Source: Lachnospiraceae bacterium UBA4380 (GTDB lineage: Bacteria; Bacillota; Clostridia; Lachnospirales; Lachnospiraceae). From it: DNA of 5,837 nt. How positions within the stretch are numbered: the first letter of the stretch is position 1; the number at the start of each line of letters is the position of its first letter. This document shows, one piece after another, positions 1 to 5,837 of this stretch. The notes beneath the pieces are model-generated. The model saw only the letters and a program-made list of their open reading frames with translations, was not told the DNA's origin and made no database searches. A program made the translations under genes and the position numbers. The DNA lies in NCBI GenBank assembly GCA_002390025.1, contig DGRU01000053.1:1-5837 (forward strand), given 5' to 3'.

Positions 1-1673
1 TCGATAAACTGGTCTCCGGAGAACTCGATCGCATAGGCCAGTACGGACTCCCGGTCGATCATGCCCAGGACGCCGGTCTCACCAAGACCCATTCCTGCGG
101 CGATCTCCTTCGCCCTGGCGATGCTCAGATCTTTTCCGTCGCCGATATATTTTTCCTTGCCCGCAACACCTGTCACGGTAAATCCGGGAACGAGGAAATA
201 CATTCTGCCGTCTGTCTTGAAGGCATCCACTACATTCTGGAAGAAATCAGACTTGTTGATCTCCTTGTCGGAATCATAGCGGTCTGTCAGATCCATCAAC
301 ATGCCCTTGGAGATGTAGCTGTTGACGGGCATATAGTCGTTGAGGACCAGAATGTCCGGGACATTGCCGGAGACAATATCCGTGTTCATCCTGGACAGGC
401 CGGTCGAGTCGTTATACTCATCCTCCGCCAGGTCGTACTGGCTGTAATCCTGGATGGTGATCCTGAAATCACTGTTCTCCTTATTGAACTTAATGACCTC
501 GCTGCGCACGTCGTAGGAAATATAATAGCCGCCCAGGGTGATTTCCTTGCGGTCCTTGACATCCTCAGGTGCCACCGGTTCCAGGATATAGGTATCAAGC
601 TTCACTTCCGTTCCATAGCCCTGGATCACAAATCTGCCGTCCTCGAGTTCGATCAGACGGCTGACGCCTTCGACATCCAGATCGGAGTTGACATAGTTGA
701 CGATCGCACTGATCTTGTCAGATCCGAGAGTTGCCTTGTAAATACCTGTTTCAGAGGCAATGTAGAGATTGTCCTGTCTTCCGGGGAAAATACTTGCTCC
801 CACAAGGGCGGAAGGCAGTGTGATGCTGTCCTCGAATTTTTTACTGCCGCTGTTGTAGCGGAGGATCTTTGTGGCAGAGCCGGTATCGTCCGACATCAGG
901 ACCGTGCCGTCGCTCATCGCATAGAGGATACCTGTCAGATCATCCTCTGAGGCGACTTCGCAGACAGCCTCCTTAAAGGAGCCGTCTTCTGCGGAATAGA
1001 GGTCAACGCCCTCGGAGGAAACAATCAGGAGACCGTCATCTGAAGGGACAATAGATTCAATGTAAAAATACAGTTCATTCTTGGGTGTCCTGACGTCCTT
1101 GATCCATTTTTGTTTTCCGTCCGGTGTGACGCAGCAGATCTGGAAGGAAGTCTCGGCATCCTCGCTCAGTCCTTCCGGTATTTCGGCGTCTGCATCCAGA
1201 TTGTTGTCAAGCATGTAATCCAGTGCTTCCGAATTGGAAGTATTTGCAATGCCCAGGTAGAAGCATCCGTCCTTGAAAGCGCATGCTGTGACCTCTCCGG
1301 ATTCGGAATCCAGCTTATAGTCCACCCGCTCTAATCCGGAACCGTCTTCCTTGAAATGGACGAGTTCATAGGTCTCGTAGCCTTCGCCCTCATAGTTGTA
1401 ATTGAATCCATAGAGAACGCCGTCCTCCATGGCCAGAAGCTGGAGTCCTTCTGTGGCGAAATCGTCTCCCAGGGAGATCATCTCGGATCTTGCCACGCCG
1501 TCCTTGCTGGTGATCTCAGGCATAGTACCTGTCGCAGAAGCTGAACCGCCCCCGCCTGCGCCGCCGGCCTGTTCTCCTTTTCCGCCGCCTCCGCAGCCGG
1601 CTGCGGAAAGAGCCAGAACGGCACACAGGGCAGCTGCCGCAAAACGTCTGAATCCTTTTCTTAATCTGCTCAT
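1..1673 (-). CDS. Extracellular solute-binding lipoprotein with propeller-like N-terminal region (3' partial)
   Basis: This is the receptor lipoprotein of an ABC importer. The first 557 residues are visible and the frame runs off the left edge without a stop. The start has AGAAGGA seven bases upstream. The signal peptide is MSRLRKGFRR followed by a hydrophobic Ala/Leu core and SAAGC, so Cys27 should be lipidated. A Gly-rich spacer follows (28-44). Residues about 75-365 contain roughly six or seven repeated strand-rich units spaced about 50 residues apart, each with a hydrophobic-strand/DG/strand pattern (LLAMEDGVLYGF, VTACAFKDGCFYLGI, YAMSDGTVLMS, LIELEDGRFVIQ), which suggests a beta-propeller. 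From about residue 385 the sequence turns into a solute-binding domain: EVIKFNKENSDFRITIQDYS, then MNTDIVSGNVPDILVLND at about 429-446 and MLMDLTDRYDSD, the usual signature of sugar-type binding proteins. Binding proteins of this class are usually about 420-550 residues, so the full protein is likely 800 or more. It follows the MacB-like gene after 170 bp. Ligand unknown. Confidence 0.88.
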   Translation of the reverse strand, partial: MSRLRKGFRRFAAAALCAVLALSAAGCGGGGKGEQAGGAGGGGSASATGTMPEITSKDGVARSEMISLGDDFATEGLQLLAMEDGVLYGFNYNYEGEGYETYELVHFKEDGSGLERVDYKLDSESGEVTACAFKDGCFYLGIANTSNSEALDYMLDNNLDADAEIPEGLSEDAETSFQICCVTPDGKQKWIKDVRTPKNELYFYIESIVPSDDGLLIVSSEGVDLYSAEDGSFKEAVCEVASEDDLTGILYAMSDGTVLMSDDTGSATKILRYNSGSKKFEDSITLPSALVGASIFPGRQDNLYIASETGIYKATLGSDKISAIVNYVNSDLDVEGVSRLIELEDGRFVIQGYGTEVKLDTYILEPVAPEDVKDRKEITLGGYYISYDVRSEVIKFNKENSDFRITIQDYSQYDLAEDEYNDSTGLSRMNTDIVSGNVPDILVLNDYMPVNSYISKGMLMDLTDRYDSDKEINKSDFFQNVVDAFKTDGRMYFLVPGFTVTGVAGKEKYIGDGKDLSIARAKEIAAGMGLGETGVLGMIDRESVLAYAIEFSGDQFI

Positions 1674-1680
1674 AGAAATA

Positions 1681-1687
1681 TCCTTCT
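1681..1687 (-). promoter_or_regulatory. Ribosome binding site of the lipoprotein gene
   Basis: On the minus strand AGAAGGA lies seven bases before the ATG at 1673-1671. This good Shine-Dalgarno match fixes the start and places a complete lipoprotein signal peptide right behind it. Confidence 0.8.
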
Positions 1688-1732
1688 TTTCATATATGCG
1701 GTCTCGCCTCCCCACGGCGTTTCCGAATACTG

Positions 1733-1792
1733 TTATTTCGTCCGCCGTAAAACCGCACATGCTCTGTGCCGTAAATGACGGTTTCTATTCAT
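1733..1792 (-). CDS. Possible 19-codon leader ORF
   Basis: The ORF would encode a short, strongly basic peptide beginning MNRNRHLRHRACAVLRR and ending in TAA, 59 bases before the lipoprotein start. AAAAGGAG precedes its ATG, but the spacing is only about two bases, shorter than normal. The hairpin at 1752-1772 lies inside it, the arrangement expected if translation affected folding. Its length and composition give no independent sign of coding, so it may be chance. Confidence 0.15.
   Translation of the reverse strand: MNRNRHLRHRACAVLRRTK
1752..1772 (-). other. Imperfect hairpin with short T run (possible weak terminator or processing site)
   Basis: GCACA (1755-1759) and TGTGC (1765-1769) are perfect inverted arms around a five-base loop. 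One mismatch and two further pairs extend the stem to 1752-1772. On the minus strand the outer end of the stem overlaps a GGTTTT sequence, so the layout loosely resembles an attenuator, but the stem is weak and the T run is only four long. Confidence 0.25.
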
Positions 1793-1798
1793 CTCTCC

Positions 1799-1824
1799 TT
1801 TTAAAAGCATCTTTTGAAAGCATC
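1799..1824 (-). repeat. 13-bp tandem repeat, two copies
   Basis: On the minus strand GATGCTTTCAAAA is followed at once by GATGCTTTTAAAA, differing at one base. It lies 20 bases after the stop codon of the MacB-like gene and directly before an AGGAG motif. It is either a small slippage duplication or a two-site binding element; the sequence does not decide. Confidence 0.5.
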
Positions 1825-1843
1825 CGTTCAATCGAAGCTCCGC

Positions 1844-3766
1844 TCAGGCAGGAGAACCGTCCGTGTCTCCGGAAGCGGCGCCTTCCTCCCGTGCCGGCCC
1901 GCTGTCAGAGACCTCAGTGTTCTCTTCCGCGGTGTCTTCAGATTCGGACAGAGTGTCTTCCTCATTCACCGATGCATTCTCCGATGCATCCTCAGACTCA
2001 GGCAGAGTCTCTTTCTCCTTTTCCGATGTGTCCTCAGGCTCAGGCAGAGTTTCTGTGGCCTTGTCATCAGAATTACCTTCAGTCTCTTGAGCCGCAATTC
2101 CGGCAGACTCTTGATCTGCCCCGGCTGCATCGGACTCTTTTTCTGTCTCGATCGCTTCAGGGTCCTCCCCGGACAGTCCTGCTTCGGAGCGTTTTCCGTA
2201 GATGCGCTCGGACTGGCGGTCATAGATCCTGTCCTGAATATCGCGGACGACACCGCCGACCGTCCAGCTCTTGTGGGTCGCATACCAGATCACAAGCCAC
2301 AGGAGGAACAAAACCGGCGAAAACCGCAGTATCAGCCACAGCAGGGCGTAAGGGATCAGGACGTCCTCCCAGGCAAGAGCAACATTTTCCCAGTAGGGAT
2401 AGCGGATCGGAGCGACCTGCATGCTTCGCACGCCGGGCTGCGCCAGAAGTGTCACAAGACGGAATATATCGAAGCGGCGGGTATTGTCCACAATTGTTGC
2501 AAGTTCCATGGGAAAAGGAACCTGTTCCAGACGGCTCCTGACTTTTCGGACAGCATAGCCCTGAACAGGATTCGGGATCACTACCTCATAGCAGGTCACC
2601 CGGTTTCGATTTACAACTTCCTTCTGTTCCTCTTCCTCACCGTCTTTGGCAGTCCCGGAGCTTCCTTTTGAAGAGCCGGAATCTTTCCGGTCCAGGTTCT
2701 CTGCGCCGGGATCATCGTCAAGCTCCTCTCCCAGATCGGATTCCTCCTCCTTCAGAGGTTCTCCTGTATCCTCTCCTTCTCCGGTATCACCGGATCCGTC
2801 GGAAGAGGAACCGGATTCCAGTCCTCCGATCGTATCTGACAGAGTTCCCTTTTTCCCGGGGTGTTCTTCCGCATCCGCAGGCATATAGGCGGCCGTGGTC
2901 GGCACTGCAGGGTCCGCTGCAGCCTTCTCGCTATGGACAGGCTTCGCATCAGGTACAAAGGCGTCCCCACCGGAGATGTCCATGTTTTCACCGTCCTGGG
3001 TTGTTTCGCCCTCCTCTGACGCTGCAGTGGCATCCGTATACTTGCAGAGTGAGTCATAGGACATGTATACAAGATAACTTCCGATTCCGGAATCCTTATA
3101 AAAACGTTCGCGGGGCTGACGGAAAACACCTGCGATCACATGAGGGGTTCCCCCGATCGACACCGTCATTCCCACAATGTTGGGAGATCCAAACAGACGC
3201 CAGGCTGTCTGGTCATCCAGAAGGATCCTGTCCTTCATCAGATCATCATCGGCAAAATAATAGCCGTCGATCATTTCCAGCGGATGGAAATTGAAAAAAT
3301 CTCCCCCCACTCCAATCGCATTGACAGTGACTGTTTCAGAGCCGACAGTTATGTCCGCACTGCCCATTCCGCAGTAGCTCTGCTCGATCAGTCTTGCGCC
3401 GTTCTCGGTCTGTGTCTCAGACAGGGCAATCGCATCCGCCTGCAGATCCAGCATCAGCCCGGTATACATTGCTTTTACCGTGTCCTCCGACGCACCGCTC
3501 CCCTCTGCGAGAAAAGCGCTGACCTGAGCAAAGTTTCCCTCCTCAGACCATCTCTGTGCAGCGTTCTGATCGATCAGTTTGTCCGTCGTCCGCCTGCACA
3601 CAGCGCCCAGGATCACCGAGGCGATCCAGAACACTATGCAGAGCACAAGTCCGACCTTCTGCCACATATGCATATTTTTCAGTGTGCTGCGGATGATGCG
3701 GGCTGTGCCGCGGCTTCCTGTCCGGACAGCATCACGAAATTTTTTATTCAGTTTGCTGTCAGACAT
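1844..3766 (-). CDS. Membrane protein with MacB-like core domain and acidic low-complexity tail
   Basis: This complete 640-residue protein has no function I can name. Residues 1-37 are basic and cytoplasmic, and 38-57 form a membrane segment (VGLVLCIVFWIASVILGAV). Residues 105-240 resemble the MacB periplasmic core domain: a GVGGDFFNF-HPLEMIDGYYF element, then ILLDDQTAWRLFGSPNIVGM and GGTPHVIAGVFRQP, ending in YLVYMSYDSL. Residues about 245-385 are an acidic Ser/Gly/Glu-rich insertion. Residues 386-440 (CYEVVIPNPVQGYAVRKV, then VDNTRRF) look like the rest of the core domain. Only one further hydrophobic block follows (about 468-496), then a basic stretch and an acidic tail of about 110 residues carrying three imperfect TLPESEDTSE-like repeats. 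MacB and FtsX permeases need three membrane helices after the core, so this looks like a core domain without the transport bundle, and there is no ATPase domain. It sits directly after the HlyD-type adaptor, the partner that MacB-like proteins normally have. The start is supported by AAGGGG five bases upstream. A role as scaffold or sensor is inference. Confidence 0.8.
   Translation of the reverse strand: MSDSKLNKKFRDAVRTGSRGTARIIRSTLKNMHMWQKVGLVLCIVFWIASVILGAVCRRTTDKLIDQNAAQRWSEEGNFAQVSAFLAEGSGASEDTVKAMYTGLMLDLQADAIALSETQTENGARLIEQSYCGMGSADITVGSETVTVNAIGVGGDFFNFHPLEMIDGYYFADDDLMKDRILLDDQTAWRLFGSPNIVGMTVSIGGTPHVIAGVFRQPRERFYKDSGIGSYLVYMSYDSLCKYTDATAASEEGETTQDGENMDISGGDAFVPDAKPVHSEKAAADPAVPTTAAYMPADAEEHPGKKGTLSDTIGGLESGSSSDGSGDTGEGEDTGEPLKEEESDLGEELDDDPGAENLDRKDSGSSKGSSGTAKDGEEEEQKEVVNRNRVTCYEVVIPNPVQGYAVRKVRSRLEQVPFPMELATIVDNTRRFDIFRLVTLLAQPGVRSMQVAPIRYPYWENVALAWEDVLIPYALLWLILRFSPVLFLLWLVIWYATHKSWTVGGVVRDIQDRIYDRQSERIYGKRSEAGLSGEDPEAIETEKESDAAGADQESAGIAAQETEGNSDDKATETLPEPEDTSEKEKETLPESEDASENASVNEEDTLSESEDTAEENTEVSDSGPAREEGAASGDTDGSPA
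1913..2053 (-). repeat. Three imperfect acidic repeats in the MacB-like protein tail
   Basis: The tail of the MacB-like protein carries ETLPEPEDTSE, ETLPESEDASE and DTLSESEDTAE at about residues 572-614, spaced 14 to 18 residues apart. The DNA copies are also alike (GTGTCCTCAGGCTCAGGCAG near 2026 and close variants near 1987 and 1932 on the plus strand), which points to recent duplication by slippage. Such repeats are likely to vary in number between strains. Confidence 0.75.
1969..1992 (-). repeat. 12-bp tandem repeat inside the acidic tail
   Basis: On the plus strand CCGATGCATTCT is followed directly by CCGATGCATCCT, one base different. It encodes the ASEN/ASVN part between two of the longer tail repeats and is in frame, so copy-number change would not break the gene. 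Confidence 0.6.
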
Positions 3767-3771
3767 CGTCG

Positions 3772-3777
3772 CCCCTT
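3772..3777 (-). promoter_or_regulatory. Ribosome binding site of the MacB-like gene
   Basis: On the minus strand AAGGGG lies five bases before the ATG at 3766-3764, inside the 37-bp gap after the adaptor gene. It supports this start and independent initiation on the same transcript. Confidence 0.7.
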
Positions 3778-3803
3778 TTTATGCATCGGCATTATTTTTG
3801 AGC

Positions 3804-5312
3804 TTATTCTTCGGCTTCCTCTTCCTCAGCCAGGCGAACCTGATCGCCGGAGGAAACCGCCCTGGTAGATGTTGTGATTACATAAGTGTAGGCACCGATA
3901 GCTCCGCTGATTGCAGAGTTGGTATCATCCTTTGCCAGAACCTTGACGCTTTCGCGGGAAACGATATATCTGTTTCCGAGAGGGCTCTGCCTGGTCTTGA
4001 GAACCAGCACAAAGGTGCCGTTTGAGTCGTTGCGGACAGCAGAATTGGGAACAACAAGATCATAGGTCTTGGAGCTCTCAGCAATCTGCAGCTGTACATT
4101 GTCGCCGGCCGAAACCGCGGCGCTGTCGATCTCAAATTTCAGAAGTCTCGAATTCTGGGGGTCGCTGCTGTCGGCAGTGATCTGCCTGAGAACCGCCTTG
4201 AAATCATCGTCATATTCCCAGTAGTTCTGCGGCTCCGCCTCGTCGCCCACCTGAAGCTTCTGGGCCTGCTCCTTGGTGACGGAGAAGCTGACAGTCAGCT
4301 TTTTGCCGTCGATCCGGATGATCGCCGCGGAAGAGTCAGCGGCCGCTGTCTCACCGGAACTGTAGGAGAGGTTGATAACCGTGCCGTCCACCGGAGAGAC
4401 GATGGTGGCGCCGATGTTCTCATCCTCCAGCTTGGTGACCTTGGCCTGGGCCAGGGTGATCTGATTCTGAAGGCTCTTCAGCTCAAGCTCGGAACTGATG
4501 CTGTTGACCACCTTTTCCTGCAGGGACTTGGCGATCTCCAGTTCGGCTTCCGCGTCGATGTTGCGGTTTGTGGCCTTCTCCAGATCTCTTTCCGCCTTGG
4601 ACTTCTTCTTGGAAGAACCGCCGTCATCACTGGAGGGAGAGGGATCGACATCCTCTTCGTCCTCTTCATCCAATTCGTCGCCGCCGCTTATGGTCCCTGT
4701 ACTGGCCGTGGCGGGAGTTCCTCCGCCGGAGGTGTCCGTACTCGCCGCCAGCTTGTCCAGTGCAGCCTTGGCAGCAGCCGCCTCTTTGGTCGCGGATTCC
4801 AGCCTGCGATTTGCAGATCCGAGTTCTGCCTGCATCTGATCGTCCGAGCGGTAGTTGCCTGCGCGCAGCCTGGTGATATCGTCGTCACTCAGAGAGCCGT
4901 CAAACAGCTTCTTGGTGTAATCCGACTGGAGGCTGGCCAGCTCCTGCCTTGCGGTCCGAAGATCCTCGGACTCATTGTCCTCCAGATAATACAGGACATC
5001 GCCGCGCTTGACCTTCTGGTCCACACGGACGGCAACCCTCTTGATCTGTCTGGACTGCGCCATCATGACATTGTAGGGATCGTCGACTTCCGCCGTTCCC
5101 TGTCCGCGGATCCTGGGCGAGACCTCACCCTGGGCAACGACATGGGTCGCCACCTGCGGCAGCGTGTAGTTCATGATCGTCCTGGAAAAGAAAGTCAATG
5201 CCAGAAGAATCAGCAGAAAGACGATCGTGATATTTTTGATAATATCTTTCCGTCTCTGGGATTTTCGGAACTGCTCCAGTTCTTTGTCTTCGATTTTCAA
5301 ACTTTCGGCCAT
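3804..5312 (-). CDS. HlyD/MFP-family membrane-fusion adaptor (periplasmic adaptor-like)
   Basis: This complete 502-residue protein resembles the adaptors of MacA/YknX-type and HlyD-type transporters, which bridge a membrane transporter to extracytoplasmic partners. In order, it has a charged cytoplasmic N-terminus (1-25), one membrane anchor (about 26-43, ITIVFLLILLALTFF), a beta-barrel entry strand, the first half of a lipoyl-like domain (about 95-112, VDQKVKRGDVLYYLED) and an alpha-helical arm (about 114-190). A disordered Gly/Ser/Asp/Glu linker follows (about 191-240), then the return helix (about 240-298), the second lipoyl half (about 302-320, ATIVSPVDGTVINL), the beta-barrel (KLTVSFSVTKEQAQKLQVGD) and a membrane-proximal domain with VVPNSAV. 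It ends in a run of Glu. There is no signal peptidase site, so it should be anchored with its body outside. It begins 37 bp after the permease and ends 37 bp before the MacB-like gene, so co-transcription is likely. The ATG is chosen because no in-frame ATG, GTG or TTG was found in the short gap above it. The cargo is unknown; its place among importer genes argues against a simple drug-efflux role. Confidence 0.9.
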   Translation of the reverse strand: MAESLKIEDKELEQFRKSQRRKDIIKNITIVFLLILLALTFFSRTIMNYTLPQVATHVVAQGEVSPRIRGQGTAEVDDPYNVMMAQSRQIKRVAVRVDQKVKRGDVLYYLEDNESEDLRTARQELASLQSDYTKKLFDGSLSDDDITRLRAGNYRSDDQMQAELGSANRRLESATKEAAAAKAALDKLAASTDTSGGGTPATASTGTISGGDELDEEDEEDVDPSPSSDDGGSSKKKSKAERDLEKATNRNIDAEAELEIAKSLQEKVVNSISSELELKSLQNQITLAQAKVTKLEDENIGATIVSPVDGTVINLSYSSGETAAADSSAAIIRIDGKKLTVSFSVTKEQAQKLQVGDEAEPQNYWEYDDDFKAVLRQITADSSDPQNSRLLKFEIDSAAVSAGDNVQLQIAESSKTYDLVVPNSAVRNDSNGTFVLVLKTRQSPLGNRYIVSRESVKVLAKDDTNSAISGAIGAYTYVITTSTRAVSSGDQVRLAEEEEAEE

Positions 5313-5316
5313 GATT

Positions 5317-5330
5317 TCCTGTTCACTCCT
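5317..5330 (-). promoter_or_regulatory. Two candidate ribosome binding sites of the adaptor gene
   Basis: On the minus strand AGGAG (5330-5326) is 13 bases from the ATG and AGGA (5320-5317) is four bases from it. Neither spacing is ideal: one is long and the other short. I found no alternative in-frame start codon between them and the ATG, so the annotated start stands. Confidence 0.5.
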
Positions 5331-5349
5331 GCAATAAATTGATGTAAGA

Positions 5350-5837
5350 TTATTCCTTTATGCCGCCCTGATAGACGATTCCCTCCACCAGATATTCTTC
5401 TCCGTACAGGAAGACCATCATGGGAAGGACCATATAAATGACTGCGACTGCAAATGCCAGCGAGATCTCCCCCGAATTGATCTTGGAGAGAAATACGGAG
5501 AGAGGATGCAGCTGATCGTCTGAAAGAAGGATCAGCGGCTGTTCAACCATGTTCCAGTAGTCGATGAAAAGCAGGATCGCGATCGAGGCGATGCCTCCGC
5601 GGCAGTTGGGCAGACAGATCTTCGTAAAAATCTGCCACTCTCCCGCGCCGTCGATCTCCGCAGCCTCATAAATGGACTTGGGGATCCTGCGCATATATTT
5701 GGTGAGCATGTAGACAGCGAAAGGCGAGAAGAAACCGGGAAGCCAGATTGCCCACCTCGTGTCCAGAATGTTCAGCCATTTTGATACCAGATAGTTGGGC
5801 ACCAGCGTGACCTGATAGGGCATGAGCATCAGGATGA
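5350..5837 (-). CDS. Carbohydrate ABC transporter permease, MalG family (5' partial)
   Basis: This is the inner-membrane channel subunit of a binding-protein-dependent ABC importer, probably for a sugar or oligosaccharide. The 161 complete codons in the window are the C-terminal part of the protein. The frame stays open to the right edge, so the ATG at 5829-5827 is an internal Met and not the start. The visible sequence opens with a hydrophobic segment containing MPYQVTLVPNY, typical of MalG-type permeases. The cytoplasmic EAA loop follows: EAAEIDGAGEWQIFTKICLP has the EAA, the Gly and the terminal LP that dock on the ATPase. Two more hydrophobic segments follow (around GIASIAILLFIDYW and AFAVAVIYMVLPMMVFLYG), and the protein ends in GGIKE, matching the usual GAVKG-like end of the family. 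The NMVEQPLILL stretch suggests a particular subfamily. The partner permease and the ATPase are expected upstream, outside the window. The substrate cannot be read from this subunit. Family assignment is firm. Confidence 0.93.
   Translation of the reverse strand, partial: ILMLMPYQVTLVPNYLVSKWLNILDTRWAIWLPGFFSPFAVYMLTKYMRRIPKSIYEAAEIDGAGEWQIFTKICLPNCRGGIASIAILLFIDYWNMVEQPLILLSDDQLHPLSVFLSKINSGEISLAFAVAVIYMVLPMMVFLYGEEYLVEGIVYQGGIKE

Larger units (their letters stand above)
1674..1843 (-). other. 170-bp gap between the MacB-like gene and the lipoprotein gene
   Basis: This is the only sizeable gap in the window, against 37 bp for the other two. Read on the minus strand it contains a 13-bp tandem repeat, an AAAAGGAG motif, a possible 19-codon ORF, an imperfect hairpin followed by four T residues, and the ribosome binding site of the lipoprotein gene. 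I found no convincing -35/-10 pair and no strong intrinsic terminator. Binding-protein genes are often expressed more strongly than their permeases, so a secondary promoter or an RNA-processing site here would be reasonable, but the sequence does not prove one. Confidence 0.5.

Noticed and set aside
1913..2053. Repeats as a CRISPR array
   Set aside because: Units are in-frame protein repeats of unequal spacing, with no unique spacers of regular length and no cas genes.
1429..2541. Long plus-strand open frame of 370 codons
   Set aside because: It lies antisense to the MacB-like and lipoprotein genes, spans their intergenic gap, has Pro/Arg/Ser-rich composition and shows no domain. It is a by-product of the GC-rich acidic coding on the other strand.
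1814..2671. Plus-strand open frame of 285 codons
   Set aside because: It is entirely antisense to the MacB-like gene apart from its first bases, and its repeats mirror the acidic tail repeats. No family features and no convincing ribosome binding site.
1844..3766. MacB-like gene as a complete ABC exporter
   Set aside because: There is no Walker A, signature or Walker B motif and too few membrane helices.
3140..3868. Plus-strand open frame of 242 codons
   Set aside because: It is antisense to the well-supported core domain of the MacB-like protein and crosses the gap into the adaptor gene. Its His/Arg/Ser-rich sequence has no recognisable motif.
3804..5312. Adaptor as part of an RND drug-efflux pump
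   Set aside because: No RND pump or outer-membrane channel is present, the surrounding genes are of Gram-positive importer type, and the hairpin tip is replaced by a disordered linker.

Overview
The window looks like part of one operon read entirely on the minus strand (right to left). It probably comes from a Gram-positive Clostridia-type bacterium, with Lachnospiraceae the best guess. The reasons are the lipoprotein signal with a Gly-rich spacer, AGGAG/AAGGGG-type ribosome binding sites, and a MalG-type permease next to a very large solute-binding lipoprotein. Base composition is moderately GC-rich. The taxonomic call is inference from style; no rRNA or marker gene is present.

In transcription order the layout is as follows. 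(1) 5837-5350 holds the C-terminal part of a MalG-family carbohydrate ABC importer permease, whose 5' end lies outside the window. (2) 5312-3804 holds a complete 502-residue HlyD/MFP-type membrane-fusion adaptor. (3) 3766-1844 holds a complete 640-residue membrane protein with a MacB-like extracytoplasmic core domain, long acidic low-complexity segments and too little hydrophobic sequence for a full FtsX/MacB permease. (4) 1673-1 holds the first 557 residues of a lipoprotein in which a propeller-like N-terminal region of about 330 residues precedes an extracellular solute-binding domain; its 3' end lies outside the window. The first two gaps are each 37 bp. The last is 170 bp and contains a weak hairpin, a 13-bp tandem repeat and a possible tiny ORF. 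I see no RNA gene, CRISPR array, insertion sequence or strong terminator.

The combination is the interesting part. Genes 1 and 4 belong to a sugar-type ABC importer, while genes 2 and 3 resemble the adaptor and the extracytoplasmic module of a MacA/MacB-type (in Gram-positives YknX/YknZ-type) machine. No ATPase is encoded here. A plausible reading is that the adaptor and the MacB-like protein form an extracellular scaffold or sensor attached to the importer and its oversized receptor, rather than a drug exporter. This is a hypothesis from gene order and domain architecture only.
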